From Dactylellina haptotyla (lineage: Eukaryota; Ascomycota; Orbiliomycetes; Orbiliales; Orbiliaceae), in NCBI GenBank assembly GCA_031310005.1, contig CM062381.1, forward strand, positions 1,054,001 to 1,118,000: a stretch of DNA of 64,000 bases, read 5' to 3'. Shown here in pieces: positions 22,942-35,219 of the stretch. The notes below the pieces were generated by a model. That model was not told the DNA's origin and did no database searches. It saw only the letters and a list, made by a program, of their open reading frames with translations. The position numbers and the translations under genes are program-made. The first letter of the stretch is position 1. Each line of letters begins with the position of its first letter.

Positions 22942-25666
22942 TAATTCTAAATACGAATTGCCTTTACTGTGTACACTAGTGTATTTCTTTGCTATAGGAT
23001 GATGCTATTGCAGAGTGGTTGAAGATACAAAAAAAACTCACTATCATATGAATTCGGTCAGGATATAAAAGAGAGCGACAAGGTGCTCTTCTATGTCATT
23101 CTCAAGAAAACACCAAGCAATGATCTCACGGCTGGCCCATAAAAGGGGAAGACTGCGTTGTCGAGTATGATAACTTTTTTTTGCCATTCCTCTGCCTCCT
23201 TCGCAAGCAATTCCCAGCCAATCAGTGCAACCAACTTCCGCTATGGTATTCCGACATCGGGAGTCTCCAGTTGTAGTTCTGTGTATCGACACTTCCAGCT
23301 TCTCAGCGCCCAGGTCTGACAAGCTTCCTGCATTCGTAACCATTGGCTACAACAAACGAACCCCCGTGGCGAATGCACAGATCCCAAAGCCGTTTACCCA
23401 GGCGAGCTACCCACCGGGGCAGGGGTCGGCACCCCATCCGATGAAATCGAACGAAGGCAAAGCTCTAGAGCAATTAGCCAACGGACCATCGACATGTTTG
23501 TCGACAGAATCGATGGAGCTATTAAAATGGGGAACAGTTGTGATAGAACTTGTTTGCTCTTTTTTATCTGCTCTCTCTCTCAAACTTATAGGCAGATGAC
23601 GCTCTCAAATCTCAAAAACCTTGTCCGGACCCCCCGCCTGGAACCAGAATGCTCGATCTAAACGAGGCGACGAATGGCTCGTCCGTGGACTGTCCTCTCA
23701 AGATGAAACGGGATAGCAAGCACCAAAATTTACCTCACACAGCTCAAACTCAACTTCGCTCATTTTATTTTTGGAAGAGATAAACGAGAGAGATTGACAA
23801 AAATATGGTTCACCATGCTTTTTCTCCCTCTCTCTCTCGGTCTTTCTGCTAGCTCCGGTTTGACGGCAATGCTGGGAAGGATAGCAGTAACGGCACAGCT
23901 TCCCAGCTGATCGCAGGAATAAGATTTTCTCCTACCTTCTTCTCTTCTCTGCATGCATGGAACAATTATGCAGGCCCCAAAACGATAAGCGGAAATAACC
24001 TAACTCGTTTTATCTGAGAGAAAAAGTGGGAGATGACCTCGTCATTCGAGAAGTGCAGCCACGGCTAGCTACCAAGCTCATTGAGATCTGTTGGCCGTAA
24101 CCAAGACCAGACTCCATCTAACTTCACGAGAACAGACGTGGAAAAAGCAACCTGTTCCTCCACTCAAGTTTCGGTCCCCCACAACGGTGGAGTTTAACGA
24201 GCTCTCTCGCGCTGGCACTGACCGCCTGCCAGGTATTGGGACATTCCGATGATTAAATTCAATTCATCACTAACGAATAACCCTGCCAAGTGGGAACCAT
24301 CGTTACTGATGTATATAAATATGCACAGTCACCCGCAAAAGCCAAGGGCCACCTGCGGACCCAGCCTCCCCCGTTGCTCCAAGCCAGCACCACCTCGAAG
24401 CACCGTGCCTATGCGCTTTGTGCGATGATGACGATGCAACCTGAACTGAAAACCTGCCTTGTTGAATGACTGACTGGATTTATTGATTGAGCCGAACTAC
24501 TGACTTTGGCCAATTTATTCTTATTCCTGGAAGATCGATCCCGAAATATCGTAACCTTAAAAATAAAAGGATATTCCGCTCTAACCGTTTTGTGTATCCA
24601 AAAACCCGCGTGCGAATAACTCTCTCACGCACTTCATTTTCTGGCTCTTTCCATTTTTGCGATCGTATCGGAGGGTGCTTATTCATTTATATTACCCGCC
24701 CAACTAAATCGTGCCGTCGAGGGGAGAACCTTCCTTCCGCATTATTCGGAACTCCGTGGGCTTCTCACCACCTCGTTCCTGCCTCCTCCATCGTTATTAC
24801 ATAAACAAAAACACCCACCAACTCGTCGAAACATCCTTTCGCTCTCCTGTTGCCACCCTTAAAAAAGACCATCGTTTACGAAACAACATAACGGAGGACG
24901 AAAACAATAGAAATCAATATAAGTAACAACTTGTTGCGGTACCTGAACAGACCTGCTGTTGTCACTTTCTTCATCTCCCCTTCTTCAGGATTCCGCCTCG
25001 AAAACCACAAACGCCCTCGTCCCTTGCGTGCCGCTAGCCACCAAACCTGGTTCAAAGGAAGAGGGAGGACACAGTAAAACCGACGTACCCAATAGCCAAC
25101 TAAACGGAATCTCACTTGCCAAAGAAACAAAAAAAAAAAAAAAAAAACAATTCCAGCAAATAAAAATAAAACACACACAGTCACAGAAAAAAAAAAAAAG
25201 AGTGAGAGAAACCGTACCACTTAATTCAAAAAATTTAGCTCAGAAGCAACCCGGAGAAAGAAAAACTCCAAATCTCAATCTTCTGCTTCTTCCCACTCCC
25301 AATATTTGCCAAAAAGGTCCGTGAGACAGTGGAAATCTTGAGAACCACAACGGAAAGTGGGAAATACCGGATTCCGATATCTCGTCCGATACCAAACTCC
25401 CATCCTTCGCCCGCTGTCCGAGGAAAAAGGAACGAACAAGAGGACTGAAACAACACTTTTACGAAACAGCAGGATCCGAATACAATCACGCTGAAACGGA
25501 CAACCTCGACAATTATACGTTCAGCACCGTTCCTCAGGGGCACTTCCTCCGAGACCTACTCTAAGAAGACGCACGATCTCTCCCAGCTCTCTCTATCATT
25601 ATCCAGCCAAATTCGAAGGTCTACGACTGAAGATATCAGCGAAAAACCCAACAACCAACGAAAACA
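22942..25666. other. Long intergenic stretch and leader of the gene at 25667
   Basis: About 2.7 kb without a supported gene. ORFs such as 23225-23599 have no family resemblance. The last 700-1100 bases are CT/CA-rich with frequent homopolymers, including 19 A at 25129-25147. They look like a promoter and long leader for the downstream gene. Several short ORFs in this leader could act as upstream ORFs if it is transcribed. Confidence 0.45.
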
Positions 25667-26284
25667 ATGGTTGGACGCCGCCAGGTCCACCAAGCCATCC
25701 ACTCGCGGATGATGAAGCGCAACGCAGACGACGACGTGGTCCAATGGGACCAAATCGTCTCCACCCTCGTAACAGAGCTCAAACACGAAGTTGCTGCCTT
25801 CTATGGCAATGAAGGCTCAGATTTGGAAAAACAATACCCCGGGTTCGACTACCACGACGAAAAGATTCGAGCGAGGCTTTCCCGTTGGTCATGGCACAGG
25901 AGCTTCTTCAAGGCTATTGATTACTTAGGACTAAGCGAGAGCGAGATCGACAGTGTGGTTACCTGGTGGGGCACCCTGAAGGAACGCAGGATGTATGAGA
26001 AAAGGACTGGCAGAGTCATTAGGGACACTACCGGCGACGATATTCCAACTTGGGAGGAGGTGCAAAATATGAATTTGGAGAAGAAGCGTCAGGATGATGC
26101 GATGAGATATCGTATGTTGGCATTCGGAATACAGCAGGAAGAAGTCGAAACTTTGCTCAAAGATGCAGATAGAGTGGCCCTGCAGCAGAGTTTGCAGCAA
26201 GCAGTTGCACAAAGTCAGGAGACCGCTGCGATAATGGCTCGAGGCTTCACTCTTGAGCCTCTTTATGGAGTTGCGAGGGAATGA
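25667..26284 (+). CDS. Uncharacterised protein, 205 residues
   Basis: Single exon from ATG 25667, opening MVGRRQVHQAIHSRMMKRNA. I do not recognise a family. The protein is soluble-looking, charged and mostly helical, with no signal peptide, membrane segment or cysteine pattern. Segments such as WSWHRSFFKAIDYLGLSESE and VVTWWGTLKERRMYEKRTGR suggest a compact Trp-rich N-terminal domain. The C-terminal half is a likely coiled coil with Gln-rich heptads (LLKDADRVALQQSLQQAVAQ). Codon use is even and no intron is needed. The gene sits alone with long CT-rich 5' and 3' flanks, which often accompany regulatory genes in filamentous fungi, but that is inference. Confidence 0.72.
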   Translation: MVGRRQVHQAIHSRMMKRNADDDVVQWDQIVSTLVTELKHEVAAFYGNEGSDLEKQYPGFDYHDEKIRARLSRWSWHRSFFKAIDYLGLSESEIDSVVTWWGTLKERRMYEKRTGRVIRDTTGDDIPTWEEVQNMNLEKKRQDDAMRYRMLAFGIQQEEVETLLKDADRVALQQSLQQAVAQSQETAAIMARGFTLEPLYGVARE

Positions 26285-27902
26285 CACCTTTGATCCCGAT
26301 ACATCAACTGGACTTCGATAAACGGCCCCATTCCCGCCGCTAGGCTATTCTTATTTTCTTTATCGACTTATAATACCATCGACTAGGAGTTTTCACTGGA
26401 GCGCTGGGATTACTGGATTTGTTTTCTTCTTCTTTTCTTTACGAGCTTTATAATTCGACCGTACACAGACCTTAACCTCACGGATTCTATTTTTTATTTT
26501 ATTTTTTTCCGCAGCAAAAATTTCGATTCGATTTTAGATATTACAAGCACACGCAAAATCTCTATTCTTATCCTTAATGCCCGACCCCTTTCTTTTGTTT
26601 TTAGCAAATCGGAGCGACATAACCTGGAGAACCTGGATATAAATATACACCTAACTGGACTGGATTGCTCTTTGTTTTTTTGTTTTTTGTTCTTACCCTT
26701 TTTTTTTTACAATTGTTCGGAACCCGCCAAAAAACCCCAACAAGGAGCAAGGAGTTATATATTTTTTATGAAATTATTGTATCAACGCACTTGTACTTTC
26801 TTTGTTTCCTTATATCTTTTAAAACTCTACCTATTAGTCTCACGGCTATAGGGTACCTGGTTGTTTCACTTTATCTATTATTTATCATTTTTATTTCTAT
26901 TCCTTCATATCATTGCCCCCTCAACGACGTCTGGTGATAGATAACTGGACCTCAATCCTACTTTTTCTTTCTCTCTACGGAGCGTTATATGGCTTATCTC
27001 TTCAAATCTCGCGTTACAATAGATCAAGCAAATTAGTTTGTACTCTAGCAACAGAAATAAAACATTTAACTCAAAATTTCAATATCGTATGCTGAAATGC
27101 TTCTAACGGATAGCCTCCAGTATTACCGTGGCGATAGAAATGACAATATTAATAGACACTCCCGGTTGTACTATGTACCGATATTATTCATTTTCATACT
27201 TTAATTTTATCGGTGAATACGGTGTTTCAAGGTTTTTTATGTGTTAACAGCCCAAATTTCTTGCAGAATATTCATCCGATCGATCCGCTACCACCATCTG
27301 CATCTATCTTAACGCTACCTCTTTCCGACGACTGGAATTTACGGCTGAGATAAGGGCAAGGAACGAGCCGAGCCGAGCAATGCCAGCGTGACATAGAATA
27401 AGGTAGAAAAATGACGCTTTCTTGATAATGAACAGATCCCGTGCCGGTTGTGGCATAGTGATTTATTGCGAACCGCTAATGATATGTTTGCAATTCCAAA
27501 CAATTTGCAAGAACGGCCATCATGCTCTCTAGTGCTAGATCTGCCCCAAATTCGAGACGTCTTTTACCTTGAATTCTTTCTCTCAACGACGTCATCTTAA
27601 AATAGGAGGTTGGGTACCGGGTTTGGCGTTGATGCCGTCTTGCTGTACGACACACTGAGGTGACCTAGCTGTTGGTGTTGGATTTTTTTGTATGATGTAA
27701 GTAAGAATTATAAGACCGAACAATAAGCTGTATATATATAGAAAGCCAATGAGTCTAATTCTTAATAATTCTTCATATTATTCAAACATCCTAAAAAACG
27801 GAAAGTAATTGCAGAATTTGTTGATGTACGACGTATTACTCACGAATAACTTGCTTGATATCTCACTATTCCACAATATTTTCGACAAGTTGAAGCACAA
27901 AA
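26285..27902. other. T-rich 3' flank and promoter of the NIS gene
   Basis: Downstream of the unknown gene the plus strand has many T/C runs (26430-26900), suggesting a long 3' untranslated region. The ORF at 26665-26937 is a Phe/Leu-rich reading of that tract. From about 27100 the DNA is ordinary AT-rich spacer and then the upstream region of the NIS synthetase gene. No RNA gene seen. Confidence 0.45.
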
Positions 27903-30900
27903 ATGAAGCAACTTTCTGATTTTGAACAGGGCAGAGGAGAAACGTCGAAACGCCTGCTCGCACAGCTCGCGAATGAAAGTCTAATAACCTTTACCCCGAT
28001 CACAGTAGGATTGCACACTAGATGGCGTGGTGAGAATTGCATAGTTGGGAACACGGGACGGTGGATCGAGCTTTCAACGATTCATAGTATTACTCCAGCT
28101 ACTCTACTCGAAACGCCCATTTGGCGACCGGACGACTTGGTGTTACCGGCGCTGCTTTGTAGCGAGTCTAAGCGGGTGGAAGATGATCCGGGTACGATTT
28201 TTGAGTTCTTAGGCCCATGGAATGCCAAGGTCAAGGAGTCTGAGGGGGAGATGGCCATGGAATTGAGAAATGCGGCTGCTATGGGAGGTATGTGGGACTA
28301 TATTATAATTTAAACTTAATCCAGCTCACTTACAGTATCTCTCTAAAGGCGCACGGATTGCTTTATCAGCGAGTCAACCTTTAGTCAACCTTCAATCGTC
28401 CTTCTTAGATTGGGAAAATGCTTTCGTGACCGGTCACCCTGTTAATCCTGTAGGTAGATAATATGTTCTGTTGAAGCTAATCTTTTATGATTGAGAGGCT
28501 AATTGTCCTCTCACTAGTTTAACCGGAATTGCGTCCCTGACAAATTGCTCGCACCAATTGGTCCCAAAGACCTTCCACGCATTTTGAATCCATCGATTTC
28601 CATTATATCGCTCCCTCGTTCAGATGTTTCCATATACGGAGAGTTCGAAGCGCTCATCAGACCTCTTTTGAAAAGATTCGGTGTGGAATGCCCAACCTCT
28701 GATGAGAGGATAATAATCCCTTACCATGCAGAACAGGTGCCAGCCATTTTGACAGAATTTCCTGATGCGAGAGTTATCAAAACAATGGCAGGTCGAGCGA
28801 GGGCTCAATCAAGTACCCGCACTGTCTCAATCGAAGGTTATCCACTCGATTTGAAATTCTCCCTAGCTGTGCGAATCGGCACAGTATTAAGACAGTTTGG
28901 GAATTCCGATGCATTATTCGGGGTCCGGATGTCCAAGTGGCTTCGAAATATAGTACCAGATAATCTCTGGGTATTCGAAGAAGTGGCTAGCATATCGGGG
29001 AATGAAGAGAAGAAAGGTTTCTATCCTGCTCGTCGTCTGGCTTGCGTCTTACGAGAGAGTCTTATCAGCAGAGCCGACGAAAGGAACGAGGCTCTTATTC
29101 TCCCCGCAGCTTTGATAGACAGGCCTTATGGCGAATCTAGGACGTATGCGGAAATAGTTTTTGGCCTTCATACAAAAGAACAGAAGTTGGCTTGGTTTAG
29201 AACGTAAGCTTATTCTGATCGGATTCTAAACTTGGTTGGTTTATGTGGACGTGCTGATTATAAATTTTTATACAATCGAATGTTAGATACTTAGAAGCTC
29301 TTCTGCCTCTCGCACTACACACCCTACGCCACCACGGAGTTGCACTCGAAACCCATGCACAAAACATGGTTATACGGGTCTGTCGTTCAACGAAACGGAT
29401 TACCGGGTTTGCTATTCGTGATATGGGCGGTATCAGAATACATCGCTCTACACTTGAGAAAGAAGGCTTTCCTATGGATGGCGTTGACGAGTTTTGCTCA
29501 GATAGCCTTGAGTGGATTTGGGACAGGACCCATTATAACCTAATTCAAAATAACATCGGATATACAATTTATAGTCTTGGCATAGAGAAACCCCAGGACG
29601 GCAACGCGTGGGAGATCGTTCGCTCAGTTCTAAAGGAGACGCTTGATACCGACAAAGATCCTTTAGGAAGGAAGATGTATGAACACTTGACTGGCGACAC
29701 GATGGCACTAAAATGCTTTATGGGAAGAAGAATGGCGGTACAATTCAACGGGGTAGGTGCCATTGGTATACAATTTTTATTTGCAGCCACTCATTGTTAG
29801 GATGATTAGATTACCAAATATATGAGCATGAGAGTCCCGAATCTCCTCAGCCAAAAGTCACCATGGATGCAACAACTGTCACTAGCTGCTACTAAATCTC
29901 TAGGTAAACCTATTCGGCCGGAGCAGACAATGCCGGAACTTCGGGCGTTAGAAAAGGATATGTTCAAAAAAGGAGTAGTTGGAGAATATCGTGCTCAAGT
30001 TGATAGATTTAGTCCACACCCGATCTTGTTTCCGGCCCAATTCTTCAAAGAACTAGATGTTTTCAATGGTGCGTTTACAGCTGCCTTGGATAATATAGTC
30101 GAACGTTGGTGGACGGATCGGAGTGCCAACTTCCCACGTCGTATGCCAATTGACCCTCGTGCCGAGGACTTGTTGAAAGTAAGTTCATCGAATAAACGAG
30201 TATTTTCATTTATACTTAGCGCTAATTTTATTAAACTCAGTGGATCGATCAATTAACAATAGATGGGGTGATGCATCCTTTCAAAGGTAACGAGGGCAGC
30301 TGGCGACCGGATTTCTTGATCCCTCCCGCAACGGCTACCACAACCCCGGACTTCCGCGTGTGCGAAATCAACGCTAGATTTTCACACAATTGGATAAGCA
30401 AGGTCATCGCTGTAAATCAGGCACTTGCACCTCTTGCTTGGCAGCCACCGTGGTTGAAACCCGGTGCTAGCACTGAGGTTATGAGAAGTACCATGCGAGA
30501 TCTTTTTAATCCACACATGCCCATCCACTTTTTGGGCGAAAAAATGAACTACACCGCCAATACCGGTTACTATCGTCTTGTCGAAGAAGAAACCGGTGTG
30601 ACACCCAGAGTTATAAACCCTTCCCAGCTTCGTCTTGTTGCTAGTAAAAGCAGCAAAGTAGGATTTAAATTGTGTTGCACGGTCAATGAAGAACAAGCAA
30701 TGCAGACTAAATGCGCCAATCCATCGGATACGATATGGAAGTATGATGGGGAACTTCTGGAAGAGATACACCAGATCGGTCTCAAACTCTTCGAGCCGGA
30801 GCTCTATTCTCTTCCTACTGATCTATTTCGACATATCGCGCTACGATGCGTGAACGATCCCCGAAGTATATTTCTCCTACACGACAAGCGGATTCTCGGG

Positions 30901-31401
30901 ATCTTGCAACAGGAGCTAGAAGATCTCGTGTACAAGCATGGTGTTCTTACATCTGATCAAGCTGATTGCCTTCGTCGGCATACCGTCCCTACTATTCTTC
31001 CCAGGTCTCCAGAATTTACCGACATCGTGGCACGGACAGAGAAGGATGAGACCATAAAGGATAACTATATTCTCAAACCGATTCGGGATTGTGCGGGTGT
31101 GGGTATACTGTTGGGTCGGGATATATCGATCGGAAAATGGAAAACAATTCTCAAGAGTATGAACTCTTTTGACGGATCTGGAGATAGTTATATGCTTCAA
31201 CCGTTCCTGGAGGTAGGAGTTGTCGATCTCTTCTGGGATAAAGAGCAGGGAGTGAAGAAAACCCGTTTGGTCGGAACCTACTTTTCAGTGAATGGCAAAT
31301 TTGCCGGGTTTGGCGATATGCGTGGAGGTCCAGAGGCGGAAACGATAGTCAACTTTGCGGGTGGTAAAAACATGGAATTCTCTACAGCTTCGTTGGCTTA
31401 G
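27903..31401 (+). CDS. NIS synthetase (IucA/IucC) fused to ATP-grasp-like ligase
   Basis: Six exons (27903-28287, 28349-28449, 28518-29203, 29287-29752, 29810-30178, 30241-31401) join in phase to 1055 residues. Residues 1 to about 565 match NRPS-independent siderophore synthetases: VTGHPVNPFNRNC, SSTRTVSIEGYPLDLKFSLA, an FhuF-like part with VALETHAQNMVIRVC and ITGFAIRDMGGIRI, and a VPNLLS end. These enzymes adenylate citrate-type carboxylates and join them to amines or alcohols. A linker and helical segment leads to about residues 590-1055: GSWRPDFLIPP, RVCEINARFSHN, KDNYILKPIRDCAGVGILLG and SYMLQPFLEVGVVDLFWD. I read these as a circularly permuted ATP-grasp fold (carboxylate-amine ligase type) from motif memory. 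The joining intron is 57 bases and phase 0. Two separate genes remain possible if transcription ends near 29800. No transporter or hydroxylase gene lies nearby. Confidence 0.85.
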
Positions 31402-32237
31402 TTTTGTTTTCGGAAGGCGGGAAAGGTTGGGAATAGCGCGAGAGGGGCTTAGGCAGAGCGTTTGATACCCGTATTTGAATTCTATACACTAGTACTAGAG
31501 GTCTACGTAGCGAATTGAGGGCTGTTGGTAAACGTTTTACTGTTCATCGGTAAGAAATTCCATTTGGACTTATTTTACTATAATAGACTATTGAAACCGC
31601 CAATAAGTCACTGGCTACGAGACTGACCGCCAATAAGGTATAGAATCAGCCAGACTAGTCGTGTGTTGTCCTGTGATAACTGTATGGTCAAGAGCCCAAA
31701 GTTTGACCAGTCGTTAAGACGCTAGCCGTTGTCGGTGAAATTACCGTAAACGGTATACCTTACCTTGGATTGGGTATCAAGGGGTGCGGCGTCCATGTGA
31801 AGACGTCACACTTGCTTGGATCGGGAAAACAGTGGCTTTGGAAGCTAGTTTGGGGTTCGCCGGGCTGTGTTGCGAAGACCGAAGTAAACTCGACAGTTTC
31901 GAGGACACACGAATTCGAAACGCCCCTTCGGACGTGTATCAGGAGAGCTGTGAGCATGATGATGAATGTATTGTATATATAGGCCATGAACTTCGTGGTA
32001 CTTTCTTTCCGTATCAATCATCATCTCATCATTAGTTACTCGCTGCACCACAAAAAGCTATTCGGTAGAGAATATTTGGATCTACTTAGTACTTCGGATT
32101 TTATTGCATCAGCTCATCCAACCAACTTTTTAATACACTGCCACTCTTAAGAGCTTCATCTTTCGACAGCATCATTTTATTCAAACTCCCTTCCAAGTTG
32201 ATTCCAATACAATAATTTTTTTTCGTACATATAAAAA
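31402..32237. other. Intergenic
   Basis: Ordinary spacer with a near-direct repeat CCGCCAATAAG at about 31598 and 31627. No gene seen; the short ORFs at 31760-32050 overlap on both strands and look random. Confidence 0.45.
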
Positions 32238-32606
32238 ATGGACACTGTCGCCGAATTGACCGCCAGAGCCTCTGGAAGCGAGTCCTTCATCCTTCGCCTC
32301 ACCCAAGCCCGGGGCAATCCAGTCCCAGATATCCTCCCTCTCAACATCGAATTCATTCAAAGACCGGGTTTTGTCAGCTTTGTTTCGATGGGCGGTAATC
32401 GAACCTCTTATCGCAGAATGATCAACGCGCGACATAACAGCGCTGTGATCCAGCCATTCCACATCACCGTCCCGGGCAAGAACGGGCCCGAGGAGATCTT
32501 TGTATCGCATCTTGTTCTGCACAATAGCGATAATCTGTCCAAGAGGAATCTTACCGCCGAGGTGATGATTGGATCTGATGCGGGCGCGACACTGTACTCG
32601 GTATAA
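32238..32606 (+). CDS. Uncharacterised small protein, 122 residues
   Basis: Single exon from ATG 32238 (context AAAAAATGG) to TAA. No family recognised. There is no signal peptide or membrane helix and no cysteine. Alternating hydrophobic segments (PGFVSFVSMGG, SAVIQPFHITVPGK, EIFVSHLVLHNSDNL) suggest a small beta-sandwich. The even codon use, clean start and AT-rich flanks support a real gene. It follows the NIS gene on the same strand 840 bases away, but nothing in its sequence ties it to siderophores. Confidence 0.6.
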   Translation: MDTVAELTARASGSESFILRLTQARGNPVPDILPLNIEFIQRPGFVSFVSMGGNRTSYRRMINARHNSAVIQPFHITVPGKNGPEEIFVSHLVLHNSDNLSKRNLTAEVMIGSDAGATLYSV

Positions 32607-33541
32607 TTTGGTGATTTCAGTGAATTTAAAGATTGATCTCGCTGGCCGAGTTTCATGGTAATATAATGACAGTAATGATAATGGCTTGCGTTTCTTGTAT
32701 AAAAATAGACTTTAGATATATATAGATATAGACTGAATAAATAATAGTAATAAAGATCTTAATTAAATGATTTTGTATAACATAAAAGGATCGATATCGA
32801 GAGATCTAATTCGAGTTTTGTTCCAATCTCTGACGGCAAGAGTAAACGTTTGTGTTGGAATCAAGGTGGTTTTACGAAAATAGGACGTCAAGATTCGAGC
32901 ACCAAAATTATATATGTCAACTGCACTTACGGTCTGAAACGTCTAACTCACTGGATAATACAACTTTCCGTGGGGGGGTTTTCTTAGAAGAACCATCAAA
33001 GCCAGTATATATACTCAGTCAGGACCTCACCGTTATATTAACATGTTAGGTTCGCAAACTAGATTCCCATGGAAATATATGCTAGGGTTTCAGCGAAGAG
33101 AGGGTCCTGTTTCCGCCTCTCGATCTCTCTGAGATAATCCGTGAATCAAGAGTTCCACAAAGCGTCTCTAAGTTGCTGTTCGAATAGGGTTTTATCAATG
33201 ATAAACAACCTTCGGCATTCTTGGTAAAAGCCAATCGTGTGGTGGCAAGGCATCGTCGGAGTCTTATCCCGTTTTGGGACCAGCTTACGAAGCCGGTTTC
33301 TCGAGGGAGAAGTTTAGGGGTCCGCTATCTATAATTTTAAACTCGTTTAATAGGCTGAGGCTGAGGACCGATGCAGCGGCCATCAAATATATACCCTGTT
33401 GCGGAACCCACCCCCCAGACGGCCCAAGACGGCTGGTGTTGTCCGTTTGTGCGACAGAACGTCGGGCGTGCCGGACTTCGAAATTTTAGTTTGCAGAGGC
33501 TCGGTATAAAACCCAACCCGCCACCACACTCCACCTCCAAC
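32607..33541. other. Intergenic and threonyl-tRNA synthetase upstream region
   Basis: AT-rich spacer followed by the MST1 promoter. An ATG at 33371 lies in frame with MST1 and could give a longer isoform. No other gene seen. Confidence 0.45.
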
Positions 33542-35219
33542 ATGAAGCGTCTAAAACCCTCCGCCGTTGGGACGCCGCGGCCCCTGTTATCATTATTATC
33601 GTCGTCGTCGAGGATACCGCTCCGACGCCCGATACTTACAAAGCTCCCTCCGAATAGATATCGGTACTGTTCTTCGCATGCTGCTGCGGCAGAATCACAG
33701 TCCGTATCTGTAACACCACCTCCAACCACCACCACCACCACCGCGGCTCAAAATGCCACGAACAAAACCCTCCACCATACCCTCGCAACCGCGCAATCGA
33801 TATACGGCATCCATGAATTCTCACCGGGATCACCGCTGTTCCTCCCTAATGGCACGCGGATATTCAACCGGCTGATCGAGTTCCTTCGTGCGCAGTACGC
33901 ACTGTACGGGTACGAAGAGGTACTCACACCCACGATATATAAAGATAAACTGTGGGAGCAGTCCGGCCACCTCAAGAACTTCCGGGATGACATGTTCAAG
34001 GTCATCAGCGCGAAGAAGACCGGCGCTGCAGCAGCAGAAGCAGGACAGGATAAAGATAAAGTCAACGAGGAGCTGGAAGAATACAGTCTCAAGCCGATGA
34101 ACTGTCCTGGCCACTGCCTCTTGTATAAGATGCGGGGACATGGGCATCACGAGCTTCCATTGCGGTTTGCCGAATTTGCGCCGCTGCACAGGTACTTTCT
34201 CTTCATATATCATGCATATATACCTTCCTCTTTATGGGCGAATTCGCGGAATATGCTCGGAATAACGTTGGCTAATATGGGGAGACTCGATATTTAGGGA
34301 TGAGATCCGTTCGGCACTAACGGGACTGACCCGGGTGCGCCGTTTCCACCAGGACGACGCTCACATCTTCTGTCGCCACGATCAAATCGCGCAGGAGATC
34401 GCGGCGACGCTCTCAATGATCGAGACTGTCTACTCTGTTTTCTTTCTGCAAAACTACAAATTCGTACTCTCGACCCGGCCGGACAACTACATGGGCAGGA
34501 TCGATGAATGGACGGCTGCGGAAGAATCGCTCAAACAATGCCTGGACGCATCGGGGAAATCATGGACGCTCAACGAGGGCGACGGTGCATTCTACGGGCC
34601 TAAAATCGACATTATTCTCACGGATTCAGCGGGTAAAGAACATCAAACGGCGACGGTGCAGTTGGATTTCCAACTCCCGCATAATTTCGAATTGAAATAC
34701 GATGCATCCGAGGCAGGAAGGACGGAGACGCCTGTGATTATCCACCGCGCGGTATTCGGAAGCCTGGAGCGATTTATGGCGCTGTTGATCGAGAAGTTTG
34801 AGAAGCGGTGGCCGTTTTGGATTAGTCCGAGGCAAGTCAAGGTTATACCTGTGAATGGATCGGATGAGGTGATGCGGTTTGCAAAACAGGTGAGGGACAC
34901 GCTTGCCGGGGTGCAGCAGCAGCCTGGCGGTACGAATACGACCAAAGACGGTGAGGGGAAGAGGAGGCGACAGGCGTTGGGGAAACGGACGTTCTTTGTC
35001 GACCTGGAGGAGAACGACCGGGCCGGGTTGAGCAAGAAAATTCGGATGGCAAAGAGCGATGGGTATAATATTTTGATAATTGTTGGGAACAAGGAAGTGG
35101 AGAGCGGGAAATTTGCATACGAGATCTGGAGGGACGGACGGTACGTGGAGGAGAAAGAGGTGTCCGGTGTGGAGGAGTTTTACGGAACGCTCGTGGGAAT
35201 GGAGAGCGAGTATCTGTAA
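33542..35219 (+). CDS. MST1: Mitochondrial threonyl-tRNA synthetase
   Basis: Two exons (33542-34191, 34298-35219) join in phase to 523 residues; yeast Mst1 is 462. The first 45 residues are rich in Arg, Ser and Leu and lack acids, a matrix-targeting presequence. Class II synthetase motifs are present: LKPMNCPGHCLLYK, RVRRFHQDDAHIFC (motif 2 region with the zinc-binding residues) and IIHRAVFGSLERF (motif 3). The anticodon-binding domain follows (WISPRQVKVIPVNG). There is no TGS or editing domain, as in other mitochondrial ThrRS. A Thr/Ala-rich low-complexity stretch follows the presequence, and another lies between residues 155 and 180. An upstream in-frame ATG at 33371 would add 57 residues. 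Confidence 0.95.
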
